DNA from: Leucosporidium creatinivorum | Taxonomy: Eukaryota > Basidiomycota > Microbotryomycetes > Leucosporidiales > Leucosporidiaceae | NCBI GenBank assembly: GCA_001600635.1 | Contig: BCKL01000005.1 | Span: 189,581 to 253,580 of the forward strand | Direction of reading: 5' to 3' | DNA: 64,000 nucleotides | In this document: positions 34,509 through 46,800 of the stretch, one piece after another | How positions within the stretch are numbered: position 1 is the stretch's first letter | Layout of the letters: each line of letters starts with the position of its first letter | The notes under the pieces: generated by a model | What the model saw: only the letters and a program-made list of their open reading frames with translations | Told to the model about the DNA's origin: nothing | Databases searched by the model: none | Made by a program: the position numbers and the translations under genes

Positions 34509-35302
34509 GCTGGTGTGTTCCGGGCTGAAGAGGTGGCTGGAGGTAAAGACAAGAGGCGTGTGGCATGTTCCGAGCGTGAGGTCAGCTTCACCGCTTCGCC
34601 GAGGTGGAAAGCCTCCAGCGGACCGCGAGCGCTCCACGTGGCTCGCCTTGTGACCAAGCTTTGCAGCGATAGGCCAGATCGATTGCAATCCTTGACTCCT
34701 TCTGCTCCGCCCAGCGCTCAGCCAACTCCCTTGATCCTCCCGTCGATGGTCGAGCAAGTTCGGCGCAGGCTCGCTCAAGGACGTGAGCTTCGAGCTGAGT
34801 CGAAGGCGGAGGCGCTCGTGTGCGCGCACTCAACGTTTAAGATCAAACTACATACACTCTGGTGCCGTATCCACCGTGCAGCCCTCGCTGGTCCTCCTGC
34901 TCATCCACGGCTGCCTCGGCGATGAGACGACTTGCTCGGCGCTGGCTCAGTGCTGAGACGGATCCTACATGCTGGCTCAGAGAAAGTGGATGCCGATTGA
35001 ATTGCTTCTCGAGGAGACCCCAAAGCTACTGTCAGCCGCAAAAGCGGTCGAGAGAGACAGGCGTACGAGAGAACGAGAGAACGAGCTCGGCGAAGCTTCA
35101 AGTTGCTCGCAAGAAGGGATCGGCTTTGTTGTGTGAGTTCGGGGATCCTGCAGCAGAGTAACACAGCTCTCTGTACATTCTCAGATCGCCTGTACCCTCT
35201 CGCCCCTCTCGACTGCTCGCCTCACCTCAGCTCTCTTGCCCCTCCGTTTCTTGCTCTCCCGCTCTCACCTCGCTCCTCGTCTCACACCTCCAACCGCCTG
35301 TG
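34509..35302. promoter_or_regulatory. Divergent intergenic region of family A copy 3 and F-box-like relic
   Basis: No gene seen. A 45-bp block at 35083-35127 (starting GAGCTCGGCGAAGCTTCAAG) is identical to 39111-39155. In both places it lies about 220-230 bp before the F-box-like ATG. The wider region also resembles 38930-39337 (variants of CTCGGCGCTGGCTC), so the two A/F-box units arose by duplication including the promoter. Confidence 0.6.
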
Positions 35303-36523
35303 ATGGAAGCTGAGCCTCATCAATGAGCTACCAGTACCATCTACGCCCGCCCTGAACAGCCTACACACTCTCCCGCCGCTGCTCTGCCCGCGGAAACGCT
35401 TCAGCACATCTTCGAGCTCGCGACGGAGGACGAAGAGGACCCCTTCGAGCGGCAAAGGACGAGTTGGAGCTTCGAGCAAGTGAGCTGGCAGTGGTCGGAA
35501 GCTGCAGGAGAGCAAATGTAGAACGCTGTAGGGGGGGAGGAGCACGCAGACGACCTCGAGGCGGCGCTTCGCAAGACGGGACGAGCTGGGAGGGTCCAGA
35601 GTACCGCTCTTCCTCTGCACATGCTGGATGACTACGCGGGCTCTGCCACAGCAGGGCTTCTGGGCGCTTCCTCCGCCGTAAAGAAGCTGGAGCTGGGTCG
35701 ATCGGACTACGCAGGCGGACACGAGGAAGCCTTGCAGGCCGTACTGCAGCTCAAGGAGATTCAAAAGGTCACCTTCATCGGAGCACCCGGATCATGGCCG
35801 CTGTCCAGGTAAGTCTCTTGCTGTCCTCTCGGCGCCTCGCCGAACGCTACTGATCTCCTCGCTCTCGACGTAGGGTACTGAAGGCCTGGTCAGCTCTAAG
35901 AACGGTCAAGTTCAGCTTTAGCTTGATGAGGGAGACCTCTTTGCCTACCGCTGTGCCCTCCGTCGCCCTTCAGCACCTTGACGTCTTCCCCGAGCTCGAC
36001 GTGATCCGCTCGCTCCTCGCCTACCTCGAAGGCTCGACCTGCCTTGCTCGCTTGTCGTCAGGATCGGTCAACTCGGATGAAGCTGTGTTCTCCCCACCAC
36101 TAAAGCTGCACAAGCCCTGCACCCCCTCGCCGAGCGCCTCCACCGCTTCTCGGCGCCTAATGGCTGGGACCTCAAGGCCTGCATCCTCAAGCTCATGAAG
36201 AGCATGACAAGCCTTTGATACCTCTAGCTCGGTTTCAGCGCCTTTGTCTCCTTCCACCGCGGGATTGACAGCCACAACCTCCCCTCCGCCGCCTCGCTCG
36301 CTCAGCTCGAAGCCCTCGAGCAGGTCATTCTTCGCCATTGCGCGTTGACGAGCAGCGCCTGTCGCCTTCTGTCGCCCTTACCGAGATCTTGGACACTGCT
36401 CCTTCCTCCCTCGAGCGCATCCAGCTCGACTTGAGCCTCTGCATGGGGTGGGCTGAAGGTGCGAGAGCCGAGCTTGAGTCGAGAGCCGAAGCTGTTGGCG
36501 TGTGGCTGGTGTTTGTCGTCTGA
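35303..36523 (+). pseudogene. F-box/LRR-like family, type II (copy 2, decayed)
   Basis: Aligns along its length with the intact copy at 39338 but carries an early in-frame TGA (codon 8) and further frame breaks. Recognisable pieces: ATGGAAGCTGAG at the start, YARPEQPTHSPAAALPAETL and QHIFELATEDEEDPFE (F-box-like), KVTFIGAPGSWPLSR just before the conserved intron, VLKAWSALRTVKFSFSLM after it, and a terminal stretch near LDTAPSSLERIQLDLSLCMG. Convergent with the next family A gene. Young enough that the promoter block is still identical to its sister's. Confidence 0.7.
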
Positions 36524-36888
36524 GGAGCAAGCGCGCTGATGATGAACGTGAGCCGTCCTGTTCGGCTGCTGGAGACTTGCGGCAGACCCTTCCGTGCTCA
36601 ACAGCTCGCTCGGCTGCTCGGTGACGACCCGAAGTCTGGCGCAGGCTTGCTCGAGACGGAGAGGAAGCTACAGGGCTTGCTCCAATGGTTGCCGCGGCTT
36701 TGCTATCATACCTCCTTCTTCCATCGCTCAATAGTGCAGCAAGGAGAGGCGAGACTCGCGAACGAGAGAATGTCGACCTTCGCAGTGCTTCCTCGAGGGC
36801 CGTGCAGAGCGCTGTACAAGCCGACAAGGAGGATGTATGATGGCAAGAAAACTTGGAGGCTAATCAAGGGAGTCGTCTCGAAGGTTAC
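36524..36888. other. Convergent interval, no gene seen
   Basis: Between the F-box-like relic and family A copy 2. I saw nothing beyond short unsupported frames. Confidence 0.4.
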
Positions 36889-38094
36889 CTACGCCCACCT
36901 CGCCCTCAACTCCTCCGCCGAAACGCCCGAGCGCCGAGCTTGCCTCGAGCTGAGGGAGGGGGTGTGCCGGTGCTGAAGCTCAAAGTATGGACGAGTGGTC
37001 ATCTGCACAAGTGTTTGAGATCAGCTGCAGGCTTCTGAAAGACGTCGCGGTTCCGGCAAACTCACGTGCAGAGGCTTGGGTATCGTCGACGTCCAATCGG
37101 CGAGCAGCTCAAAATCTCGGTCTGCTGCAAACTGGTGGATGTACTGAGGAGAGCGCAGGAGCTCAGCATAGGCAGATATGGTCCGATTCTCATGCAACGA
37201 GGACCCACCTCATCGTACTCCTTGCAGTAGAGCACGACTCGGGCTCGGTCGAAGAAGTTGAGCACCGGCGAGCGCCACTCCTGTAGGCCTAGCCAGACAG
37301 CAGATGAGGAGTGTCGGACATCACCCTGACAGAACTTCACCATCTTCAGGGCAACGTATTCGACGTAGTTGTGAAGAAGGATAGCTGCGAAACCCCCCGA
37401 TCAGCCTCGTTCTCGGCGATGGTCGTCTGTGAGAGCAGGCGCGGCGCACTTACCGCAGAAGGGCAGGTTCATGAGCTATAGGGGTTCCTGCTCGTCAGTA
37501 CTTCTCCAGGGAGGCTCCGATCATGCTCATACCTCGATGAAGGGACGCCTGTTGAACCTGCTTCGGTCTAGTTGACCCTTGTCCGAAGCCCGCTCCACGA
37601 AGGAATGATACAGCATTTCCCATTCCTCGTGTCCGTTACGCCACTTGGTGAGCTGACCGCTAGTGGAGTCAACGACAGATCTGCACGGCGTGTTAATTGT
37701 CAGTCTCATTTGGCGATCATCTCCTTTGAGCGCCAAGCTTCCATAAAACTCACCGCGCAAGGCTCACTATCGCTTCAAATTGCGCATGCTTCCAGTCAGC
37801 CTCCGCTGAACTTGGCGGAAAGAAGAACGGAGCTGCCCCGCTGAACAGCTCGCAGAATCTGCCGCGAATCTTGACGGCCGACTTGTACTCGCTCCGCAGC
37901 TGAGCGAGCAGGGCTGTCGGACGTTGGCGCAGACCTGGCAGCTTCTCATGGGATACCAGCGGTGTCATGTACTTCGACAGCTCTTGTCCAGCCCAGTGCT
38001 TCTCCATGGCGGCGAGCTCGGCGCTGGTGACGGTACGCTTGAGCTCGGCGAGAGCATGGAGCTCGTGCGGGGAAATGTGTCCGAGCATAGGCAT
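36889..38094 (-). CDS. Family A uncharacterised protein (copy 2)
   Basis: Near-identical over about 1.0 kb, introns included, to the inverted copy at 48596. Body: HELHALAELKRTVTSAELAA, MEKHWAGQELSKYMTPLVSH, RFCELFSGAAPFFFPPS, WEMLYHSFVERASDKGQLD, LLHNYVEYVALKMVKFCQGD, LNFFDRARVVLYCKEYDE and the C-terminal ELQHRHTPSLSSRQARRSGV, ending RARWA (stop 36891-36889). The given start (38094, MPMLGHISPHELHA) is the first Met before the family block; 38139 is also open. The native promoter and start (MSTPPPLHFN at 38544) lie about 400 bp upstream beyond an insertion. If that insert is spliced out (donor AGA/GTGCGC near 38511, acceptor GATAGAG near 38110), the frame is kept, giving a gene of 36889-38544. 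Confidence 0.68.
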
Positions 38095-38112
38095 TCGCAC
38101 CTCTATCGCTTC

Positions 38113-38511
38113 ACCATTCCATGTACGATATATCAGCACTCATTCAGTACTCGCTCGACCTCGCTACGACTCGCCCTTCGCTCCTTCCTCAACTCGCTCG
38201 ACCTCCCTTCGGCTCGGCCTTCGCTCGTCCCAGCTCGGAACGAGATCTCTCCCTCGATGGGCTCAGGAGAGATGGATAGGACCGACCGTACGGTTGGTAG
38301 GGATTGGAGAGATTAGGAGGGATGTGCAGGAGAAGGATTAGGGATGTAGGAGAGTTGAGGCGGNGAGCGGGCTTTAGGCTGAGGGAGCGGCTATCATCTG
38401 NTGGCCTTAGACTTCTCACGAGCTCTGAGCCACAGGTGAGCATTCGAAGTAGCTATCATGTATTATAGACTTCTCACGAGCTCTGAGCCACAGCCTGCTT
38501 CGAGAGCGCAC
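38113..38511. other. About 400-bp insertion splitting the 5' end of family A copy 2
   Basis: Sequence absent from the equivalent point of the copy at 48596. It contains direct repeats of ACTCGCTCGACCTC (near 38153 and 38189), two undetermined bases (38364 and 38401) and a duplicated 28-bp word starting TAGACTTCTCACGAGC at 38408-38435 and 38466-38493. No coding content and no clear terminal repeats. The undetermined bases mean that an assembly fault cannot be excluded. Confidence 0.55.
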
Positions 38512-38667
38512 TCTGTTAAAATGGAGTGGCGGAGGGGTGCTCATGCTGGAGAAGATAGGAAAAGCGGAAGGAGGCGAGGAAGACAAGAGGCAAGGGCAAG
38601 AACGAATGCGAGGACAGCTTCACAGCCTCGCCGAGGGGAAAGCGCTCAGGTGGGCGAAGCGCACCGC
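38512..38667 (-). promoter_or_regulatory. Displaced native promoter and start of family A copy 2
   Basis: On the minus strand the family upstream block (diverged, 38667-38642) is followed about 98 bp later by an ATG at 38544 (MSTPPPLHFN). The same spacing and sequence (CTCGGCGAGGCTGTGAAG, then CGCATTCGTTCTTGCCC) precede the copy at 48596 (MSTARQFQFG). This identifies the piece as the original 5' end, now separated from the body at 38094. Confidence 0.65.
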
Positions 38668-39337
38668 TTGGCGTCAAGTCCTTGTGAAAGGCTACAGCAA
38701 TGGCTCAAATGGTTTCTCGGCCTTGCTCGCTTTCTGCTTCTCTGCAGCCAACTCCACCTCCTCGAAGGCCCTTCTTTCGAACGAGCTCGGCGAAAGTTCA
38801 GCGGACTTCGAGAGACCGACTTTCGAGTCAAATCGAAGGAAAAGCTGCTCGTCAGTATGATCTGCCTCAGAAATGACGCGGTTCATTGCTCTAGCTGACC
38901 GTGCTGTAGCATCTGCGAGCCCTCTCGGTCTCCGACTGCAAAGGGGAAACTTGCTCGGCGCTGGCTCGGCACTGGCTCGATGCTGGCTAGACGCTGAGAC
39001 AAATTCGACAGCCTGGCGCAGAGGAGCCGGAGATATAGCTGCTACTGCCCCAGACCAAAACTCAGAAGCCACCGACAGCTAGATGTGCTGAGACAGGCGA
39101 ACGAGTGAATGAGCTCGGCGAAGCTTCAAGTTGCTCGCAAGAAGGGATCGGCTTTCCTGTGCGAGTGCGGGGAGGAGCCTGCACCGGAGCATCACAGCTA
39201 CCCGTAGAATCACAGCCCACCTGCACCCTCTCAACCCTCTTGACTGCTCGCCTCATCTCCCCGGCCCTCGCTCGCCCTTTGCCTTTTGCTCTCCCGCTGC
39301 TCACCTCGCTTTCGTCACTCACCTCCGACCGCTCGCG

Positions 39338-40605
39338 ATGGAAGCTCAGCCAGCTCAAACACCTACCAGCACCACCTACGCCCGCCCTCAACAGCCTACA
39401 GAAGCGTACGCCGCCACGCTGCCCGTCGAGACGCTCAGTCGCATCTACGAGTTCGCTCTGGAGGGATTCCTCGCGCCTGACGAGGATATGGCTCAGGCGC
39501 AGCGCATCAAGTACGGCCTCGTATGTCACTCGTGGTGCTTGGCTGCCGTCCCCCTCCCTCGCTACATCGTCACGTCCTCCAACAAGGCGGAGCGGCTCGC
39601 CCAGCTGCTCAAGGGGCACAAGCGCTCGGGGCACAGCGTGCGCGCCGTCCAAGTCTCAACCTGGTCGGAGGAGGATTCAGGCCGTGGCCGAAAGATCGTT
39701 AAACTGCTGGCTCAATGCCCCCGGCTCGAACGCCTTGTCCTCCAAATCGAGGGTCGACTCTGCGCAACGGGGAGCATCCACACGGACGGCGTCCTAGGGA
39801 AGCCGCTCAGTCAAGCGTGTATGAAGCTCGTGCATCTGCGGCATTTTGAGCTCATTTCGACTAGCCCTTTGCCCCAAGCCGTCCTCGCCGAGTTAGTCGT
39901 TTCGCATTCCGAGCTTCCAACTCGAAGTTGACGCTGCAGATCCTGAATCCTAGATTCCTGAGCTCTTGGCCGAGTCTTACCAGCCTTCGCCTCGACAACG
40001 CAGGAAGAAGCGAGGGCCCCTTCGAGATCTACGAGTTTGAGACGGTCCCGGCACACCTCGCCAAGCTGTCCATCATCGCTTCCAACGACTACGACCTCAC
40101 TCGCGCGCTCATCAAGGCTACCTCCAAAACTTTGAGATCGCTGGACGTCGGCGAGGTTCCTACCAACAGCGGGAAGGCCGTCATTGATGCCGTCACGCCG
40201 GTGCTGCCTCAACTCACCAGCTTCACCATCGCCGACGGAGAGGTCACGCATCCACAACACACAACGCCTCGACTTCTATTCCTTGAGAGAGCCATCAAGC
40301 GCCTGGAGCGTGTCGAGACCCTCATCATCGGCGTGAACGGCTACTCGGACCCCTCCATCCTCTTCGCTCTTCTCGGCACTCTCTCCCACCTACGCTCCTT
40401 CACCCTCGAGACGAGTCGGTACTCGGGTTTAATGCGCCTACGCCAAATCTCCGTTGATCTCGTCCTCTCCTTCTTCAAGAACGCCCCTCCCACCCTCCGA
40501 AACATCGGCTTGCCCTCGGCATGGTTCGATTCTTGGCCGAAGCGCCTCAACGAGCTCGGCTACGCGAGAGTGGAGTCCGGTCTTGCGGTCTGGCGAGGAG
40601 CTTAA
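39338..40605 (+). CDS. F-box/LRR-like family protein, type II (copy 3)
   Basis: Two exons, 39338-39891 and 39954-40605; 401 aa. Starts MEAQPAQTPTSTTYARPQQP, then AATLPVETLSRIYEFALEGF (F-box-like), then KYGLVCHSWCLAAVPLPRYI, closely matching the copy at 12673. The acceptor at 39953 (CCTAG) rather than the nearer GCTGCAG at 39939 keeps frame and gives EFLSSWPSLTSLRL, the conserved post-intron block. Leucine-rich repeats follow (LRSLDVGEVPTNSGKAVIDA, VETLIIGVNGYSDPSILFAL, LRNIGLPSAWF). Head to head with family A copy 2. Looks intact. Probable SCF adaptor by family, partner unknown. Confidence 0.83.
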
Positions 40606-40887
40606 TGGTGTTGAGGTGCGTTTACTCGAGCAGGACATCGCTGAATTGTTTCTTGCGGGCCGAGCTGACTTTTCACGCTTGGCAGGTCGCCGGCGATCCT
40701 TCTCGTAGCTCGTGTCTCTGTCTTACGCTCGCACTCTTGTCAAAGGCTCGCGTGCTGGAACATGCGGTCCCTGCTTCTTCGCAGTTTGAGCGCGCGCTCG
40801 GTGAGGATCGCCGAGAGACCGCTTGCGAGCATGAACATGGGACTAGAAAGACAACAAGTGTACTGCAAGATACTGCTCAGCGACTCG

Positions 40888-43800
40888 CTACTCAAACACC
40901 TTCACCACACCACTCCTGTCCCCGCTCACGACACAGCGGAAGGGCAAGTCGATGACCGCCAGCGCCGTGATGGCTTCTTGATGTCCACGTAGAAGCTGCT
41001 GCTGCGAATTGGCGATGAGAGTAGAGCGGTGGACGCGAGTAGAGGAGGTCGTAGAGCGCGAGCGGGTGGGAGGAGGAGATTCCAGGAAGAGGTTGGGCCG
41101 AGTCGAGCTGGTGTGGACGCTGTCGAGAGGAAGGTCAGCTATAGACAAGATAACGACAAAGAGCGAGAACAGCTCACCTGAACGACGGCGCCTCGTCCTC
41201 AATCTCTAGGCCGCTGATCACGGCGCTCCTACTTGCCCGCCCCAAGTCCCAGAACCTCAGCTTTCGATCCTCCCCTGCCGTCATGAGATAGCCGACTTCC
41301 TTCTTCCCCTCGGTACCGCCGGCGTCGATTAATCCGCCCGACGTCGATGGGGTCGTAGAAGGGCGTGCGTCGCTTTGCATCGAGTAGTCGGTGCCGACGA
41401 GGAAAGCGCGAACGCCGGGAGGGTGAGAGCGTGGCGAGGCAGGGGTGGGCGGGTCGCTCGAGTTGTAGGAAGGCAAGGCGAGACGGGTCCGAGGTTTGAG
41501 AGGGTCGCTGGAGGCTTTGAGAAGAGCTTCGATGGCGGCGGCGGGGCTGAGGGTAGTTTCCTGCGCCGAGGTCGAGGGGAGGTCGATGTTGGCGGGAGCG
41601 GCCTTGTGTGACGTCGCCGATGGAGGAGACGGAGCAGCAGTCGGTACAGGGCTGACGACCTTGAACTCCTCGACCCGCACGCCGCGGTCGATGTCCCACA
41701 CCTCGGCGACGAGCGCTCCCGTCTTCTCCTCAGCTCCTTCCTCCTCCATAGCGACGACAATCCACCTCCCTTTTCCTCGGCAAGGATGGACCGCAATCTT
41801 GTGAATTCTCCCCTTGGTCACCGACCAGCTCCTCAGCAGCAAGCCAAATCTCAGATCCCAGAGGGTGAGGGTGCCCGAAGCGGTGCCGACGACGAGCCAG
41901 ACGCGCTTGCGGTCGACGCAGAGGCAGGAGATGGGGCCGAAGGGAAGGGGGTTGGCGAAGGTTTGAAGGGTGCGCATGGTGCGGATGTCGAGAATGACGA
42001 TGGAGGAGAGGGAGGTGCCGAGAAGGAGGTTGGTGGTCGTGTCTGCGAGAAGGATCGGGTCAGTCACAGCTCGAGAGCGTTGGAGGCAGGACAAGACTCA
42101 CCAGTGTTGTAGCTAGCGATGCAAGTAACAAAGTCGCCCTGCTGCTCGGCGTTCTGCTGCCGAATGAGCTGCTGCTTGCCGTACTTGGGCATCGACCCCG
42201 AGAGGCTGACGTCGACTCGGTGGATCCAAAGAGTGCCGTTATCCGAGGCGCTAGCGACGCAATGCGAATGTTCGACAATGCAGACGGCCGTGATCCTCCC
42301 ACCATGCTGAAAGGTCTGCCTCGACCTGCTCGTGACGTTCTTCTCGAGGCGAATCGTGTCCCAGATCTTGACCGTGCCATCTTCGGATCCCGTGGCAAAG
42401 AAGAGCTGATCCGGCGCGACTTGGATGTCGGTGATGGCTCCAGTGTGCTCGACGAGGTGGGCGATGAGAGTGCCCTCGGGTCGACTCGGCGTTCGCTCGC
42501 GAGGCGGGAAGGAGGTGCGAAGGGCGCGACGCCGGGGGATGCCGAGGGCAATGTGAGGACCGAGTTCGGGGAGAGGCTCGCGGTAGTTGTCGAGGTAGAC
42601 GCGCTCGAGAAGCTGCTTGATGCTGGGGTCGTTGCCGTCTGCGGCGACGACGATGAAGATCAGCTCTCGGCGCTCGCGTGCGGCGGAAACATGAGACAAC
42701 TCACCGTAAGTGCTCACGAACCTCTGAGCAGCAATCGGTTTCCTGCCTCCGCTCCTGCTATACGGCGCACTCGATACGATTCCCGTCATCGCCGACATAG
42801 CATCCTCCTCGCCGGCAGCTCCTCGATACCTCGCGTCGACGTTGAACAAGCCCATGACGTTCGTCGAGTCCTCAGCCACCGCTGGCGCTGCTCGTCCCAC
42901 CTCGACAGCATTGTGATGCACCCGACTCCTCGGTACAGCAGCGACAATGTCGGCTCCTCGAGTCGAGGTGGTCGTGTCCGAGACGTCGGTCGAGGCGTGC
43001 GAAGTAGTTCGCTGGAGCTCGAGTCGCTCGGGAATCGGTGTCTTGCCTCCTGTAGTCGATTGAGCGTCCTCCGAAGCGGCGACGCTGGCGGTCTCGAGTG
43101 CCCCACTGTTGAGCGACGTCGTCGATCCTCCTCCTGCGAGAGCGAGCCGTCTCCTCAAGTCCTCGATTGGCTGTCCACCGCTGACGTTCCGACTTGAAGC
43201 CGGTCTCGCGATGTCGAGAGAGCCAGGCGATCTTGGCGTTGGGTCGAGCGAGAAGCGGCGAGGGATGCCATCCGGTCGCTGCTGGAGGGCGTAGGCTTCC
43301 CTCGAAACCTCGTTAGAAAGCTCGTCGGCGGAGCGGATGCTGAAGAAGATGGTTTGAGGGACGATGCCGAGGTCTTGGAGCTGAGCGCCGCCGGACTGGG
43401 TCAGAGCATCCGAGGCGTCGTAGAGGCGTGAGGGCGCGCTGAGATGGGTGGCTAGTCAGCTTGAGTACGTTCGTACGAGTCGAAGCAAAGCAACGCACGC
43501 TTGACGGGAGATAGCGAGCTTGGAGATGTACTCCCTCATCATGCTGAGCTTGAACTCGTCCTCGGGCTTCATGCCGAGCTGGCGCATCTTCTCGAGCTGA
43601 GCGTGGTCCCTACATGAACTTAAGGTGTCAGCTCGTATCCTTCAAGGATCATACAAATGTGCTCACTCGTCTGTCCTCACTCCTGCATCCCTCGGCGCCC
43701 CTTTAGCCGACCCTCTCGGCAACGACCAAAAGTTGCTCTTGCCGGACCTTCCCGCCCAAGCCACGGCGGCTTCAAAGATGACGCGGGGAAGCTGTGTGGT

Positions 43801-46800
43801 CAGACGAGTGATCAGCAAGCACGTCCACCCACAAAAAGAGCGCCGAATCTCAGCTCACTGGCTCCCTAGCGTTATCCAACAGCGCGAGCTCGGTGATCTC
43901 CTTGATATCGGCTCGAAGGAGACGCTTGATAGTAGGGTAGAGGATGCACCAGCAGTCGGTAGGGCTGAGACGCTTAGCGGTCGAAGCGAGGAAGGCGGCG
44001 GTCCCTGAGCGAGGAAAAGAGGTGTCAACTCCTTCCTCTCGCAGAGCGCCGCTCGCGACGACTCACCTTCTCGAATCCAGATGTTGGGATGGCAGAGGAA
44101 GCCCGTGATCTGCGCGACGAGCTCCCATGTCTTGCCTTTGGTGAGGAAGCGACGTTCGGTGAGGGTGGTGAGAGTCGCGAGCACCTTGACGACGACGAAC
44201 TCCTCGGCGTCTGTTCGAGCCGTTCAGATCCGTCAGCGCTGTGGATTCTCGACGAGGGGATCGGAGTACTCACCAGCCAGCGACATCGTGATCAACGGCA
44301 AGATGTACTCCTCCAAGCTCCGACTCCCCACGCATCCAGCGACCTCAATAGCCACCTCATTCCACTTTGCTCTCAGCAGCCAATCCCTCGTGTTGAGGTA
44401 GGTAACGAGGTGAGCGAGGATGGCGTCGTTGGCGCGAGCGGGTCCGAAGAAGGTGCAGAGGGTGCCGACATGGGTGAGGAGGGCGCGCTTGACTACGGAA
44501 GAGGAGTCGGAGAGGAGGGGAGAGAGGTGGTCTGAAACTTGGGTCTGGAGTTCGAGGAGGCGGGTGTCGAAGTTCTCCTGTGGATCGAGAGGGAAAAATG
44601 AGGAACGTCAGCATCTGATTCGCGAAGCCGAGCAAGAAGTGAGCTCACATCAAACGGCTCCCCTCCGAACTCGTGGACGTTGGCCAACTTGAACGTCCCC
44701 TCCGTCTTCATCGCCTCGGTCATCTCCAAAAAACGCTTAGACTGAGTAGCGAGCGCAGCGATACATTGGGCGTAAGTTGTTCGAGGGAGGAGCTCGGGGT
44801 CGGTCGAGAATGGCCGAGTGTTTGGGAAGATGTACTCGGGGAAGAGGGAGGCGTTGGAGGGGGTGAGGGTGGTGATGAGGAGGAGCTGTTGAGTTTGAGC
44901 CGAGTCAGCGAGTGTGATCAGTAGCATAGGGAAGCGAGACTGACCGTCTGGGTCAAAGCCTTGATCGCCGCCGACCGCACGTAAGCCACCTCATCTTGCA
45001 GTATCGTGACGAGGTACGGAACGAGTCGATCCAGCTTGGTCTCGTCCGTGAGGTAGCGATTGAGTGCGAGAAGGACGTCGAGAGCGCGGATGATGGACGT
45101 CGGGCGGACGCAGTTGCGAATGTTGGAGCAGATGAGCGAGAGGATGATAAGAGCCGGTCCATCTGTAGTGTGATGCAGGTCAGCATGGAGGGACCGAATA
45201 GGCTGAAAGACTTCACGAACCTTCAGCAGCGCCGCCCGAGACTGGCTGGCCTTCGAAGCCTGGGATGTGCAGCCGAAGGGGGAAGATGTCCTGCAGGGCT
45301 TCAAGAGTCAGCTCAAGCTCGCGTGATCTTTACCACAGAGAGCTCACCTCTTCTCCTCGAGCCTCACTCGTCTCCTGCGCGTCTCCGGCCGACTCCTCCC
45401 CCCTCTTCCCCTTCCTCCCCCGCTCCAGATACTCGCTAATCATCTCCCACTCACTCCACACCCTCTCGACCCTCTCATCCGCATCCGACCTCAAAGTCGC
45501 CTGCTGCTGCTGCTGTTGATCCCCACTCTGTCCACCAGGTGTCGCTGCGCCGCCCATCTTGCCGGCGAGCGAGGCGTTCGGCGTCGGTGGAGGGAGGGAG
45601 GGAGAGATATCGTTGAGGGAGGAGATGAAGGGGTGGAGGAAGGTGTAGAAGATGTCGGGGAAGGCGGTGGTGCGGTAGCTGGCGAGGTATTCGGCGCAGG
45701 AGAGGCGGTGGGCCGGGTCGAGGGAGAGCATGCTTCGGATGAGGGCCTGCGAGCGATCTCGACGTCAGCAACGAGCTTGAAAGCGAAGGGAAGGTCACTC
45801 ACCCGAATCTCGACATCCTCAATCTCTGCCAAGTAAGGTTCGGGGCTGTACTGCCCCTCTCTATACTTGAACAGCTGACTCAGAGTGAACGGCGGCGTCC
45901 CCTCCATCCACAGCTCAGCGAACACACACCCCAACGCAAAGACATCCATCGCCTCCGTAACCTTGCCATCCTTCTTTCCGAACTCGAGCCCTTCCTTCCG
46001 TTTCGCCATCTCGGAATCGGGGGCGTAGAAGCGCTCGGGGGCGAGGTAGCAGGTGCGCCGAGATGAGGTGTCGAAGAAGAAGGAGAAGGTCGAGGGGTCG
46101 TCCAGGGGGAGATAGGTCGGCTTGAAGGAGGCAAAGTCGGTGAGGTACACCCAGTTCCAGGAGGAGACGCCGACGTTCTCGGTCTTGATATCGCCGTGCG
46201 AGATCTGGAAAGTAGGGGCGAGTGAGCGGTGGTAAGCGAGGATGAGACAATGGCGAGCTCACATTTCGTTCTCGAGCAGACTGCAGTCCTGTCAAGAGCT
46301 GGAAAGCGATCCACCTCTTCTCCATCAAGCTCAAGAAGGGTCGTGTGCTGTTGTCGGCGAAAGGGTCAGCGCGCTTCTTATGGCCTCAGCTGACCTCGAC
46401 ACTCACCTGATCCTGTCGTAGAGGTTGCTGGCAGTCCATTGGCGAATCAAATACCCTGCCCGCTCCGTCTCGATGGCTCGTTGGTAAGGGAGGACGTTGG
46501 GACAGTCGGCGAGCGCCTCCCGCTCGGCTGCGAGGGTTCAGGCGTCAGCGCTTGGCGAGAAAGCACAGCAGGGAGGCTGCACCCACCCTTGACACGCCGG
46601 TGGAATGCCTTGAGGGATACAGAAGGATCCGCCTTAATGAACACCTTGACGACCAGAGCTCCTTGCTTGTGTCGCCCTCGAATCGTCTTGAGGAAGCGCG
46701 AAGTGCCCATGCTGTTGTACAGGAGTCAGTTTGAGCTACACCCTGCTGCCAAGGACGACTCACCTCTTGTCGTACTGCACTTCGCCGCCCAACTCGCCCA

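Noticed and set aside
39928-39953. Nearer acceptor GCTGCAG at 39939 for the type II F-box-like gene
   Set aside because: It would bring an immediate stop; the CCTAG acceptor 14 bases on restores the conserved SSWPSLTSL block.
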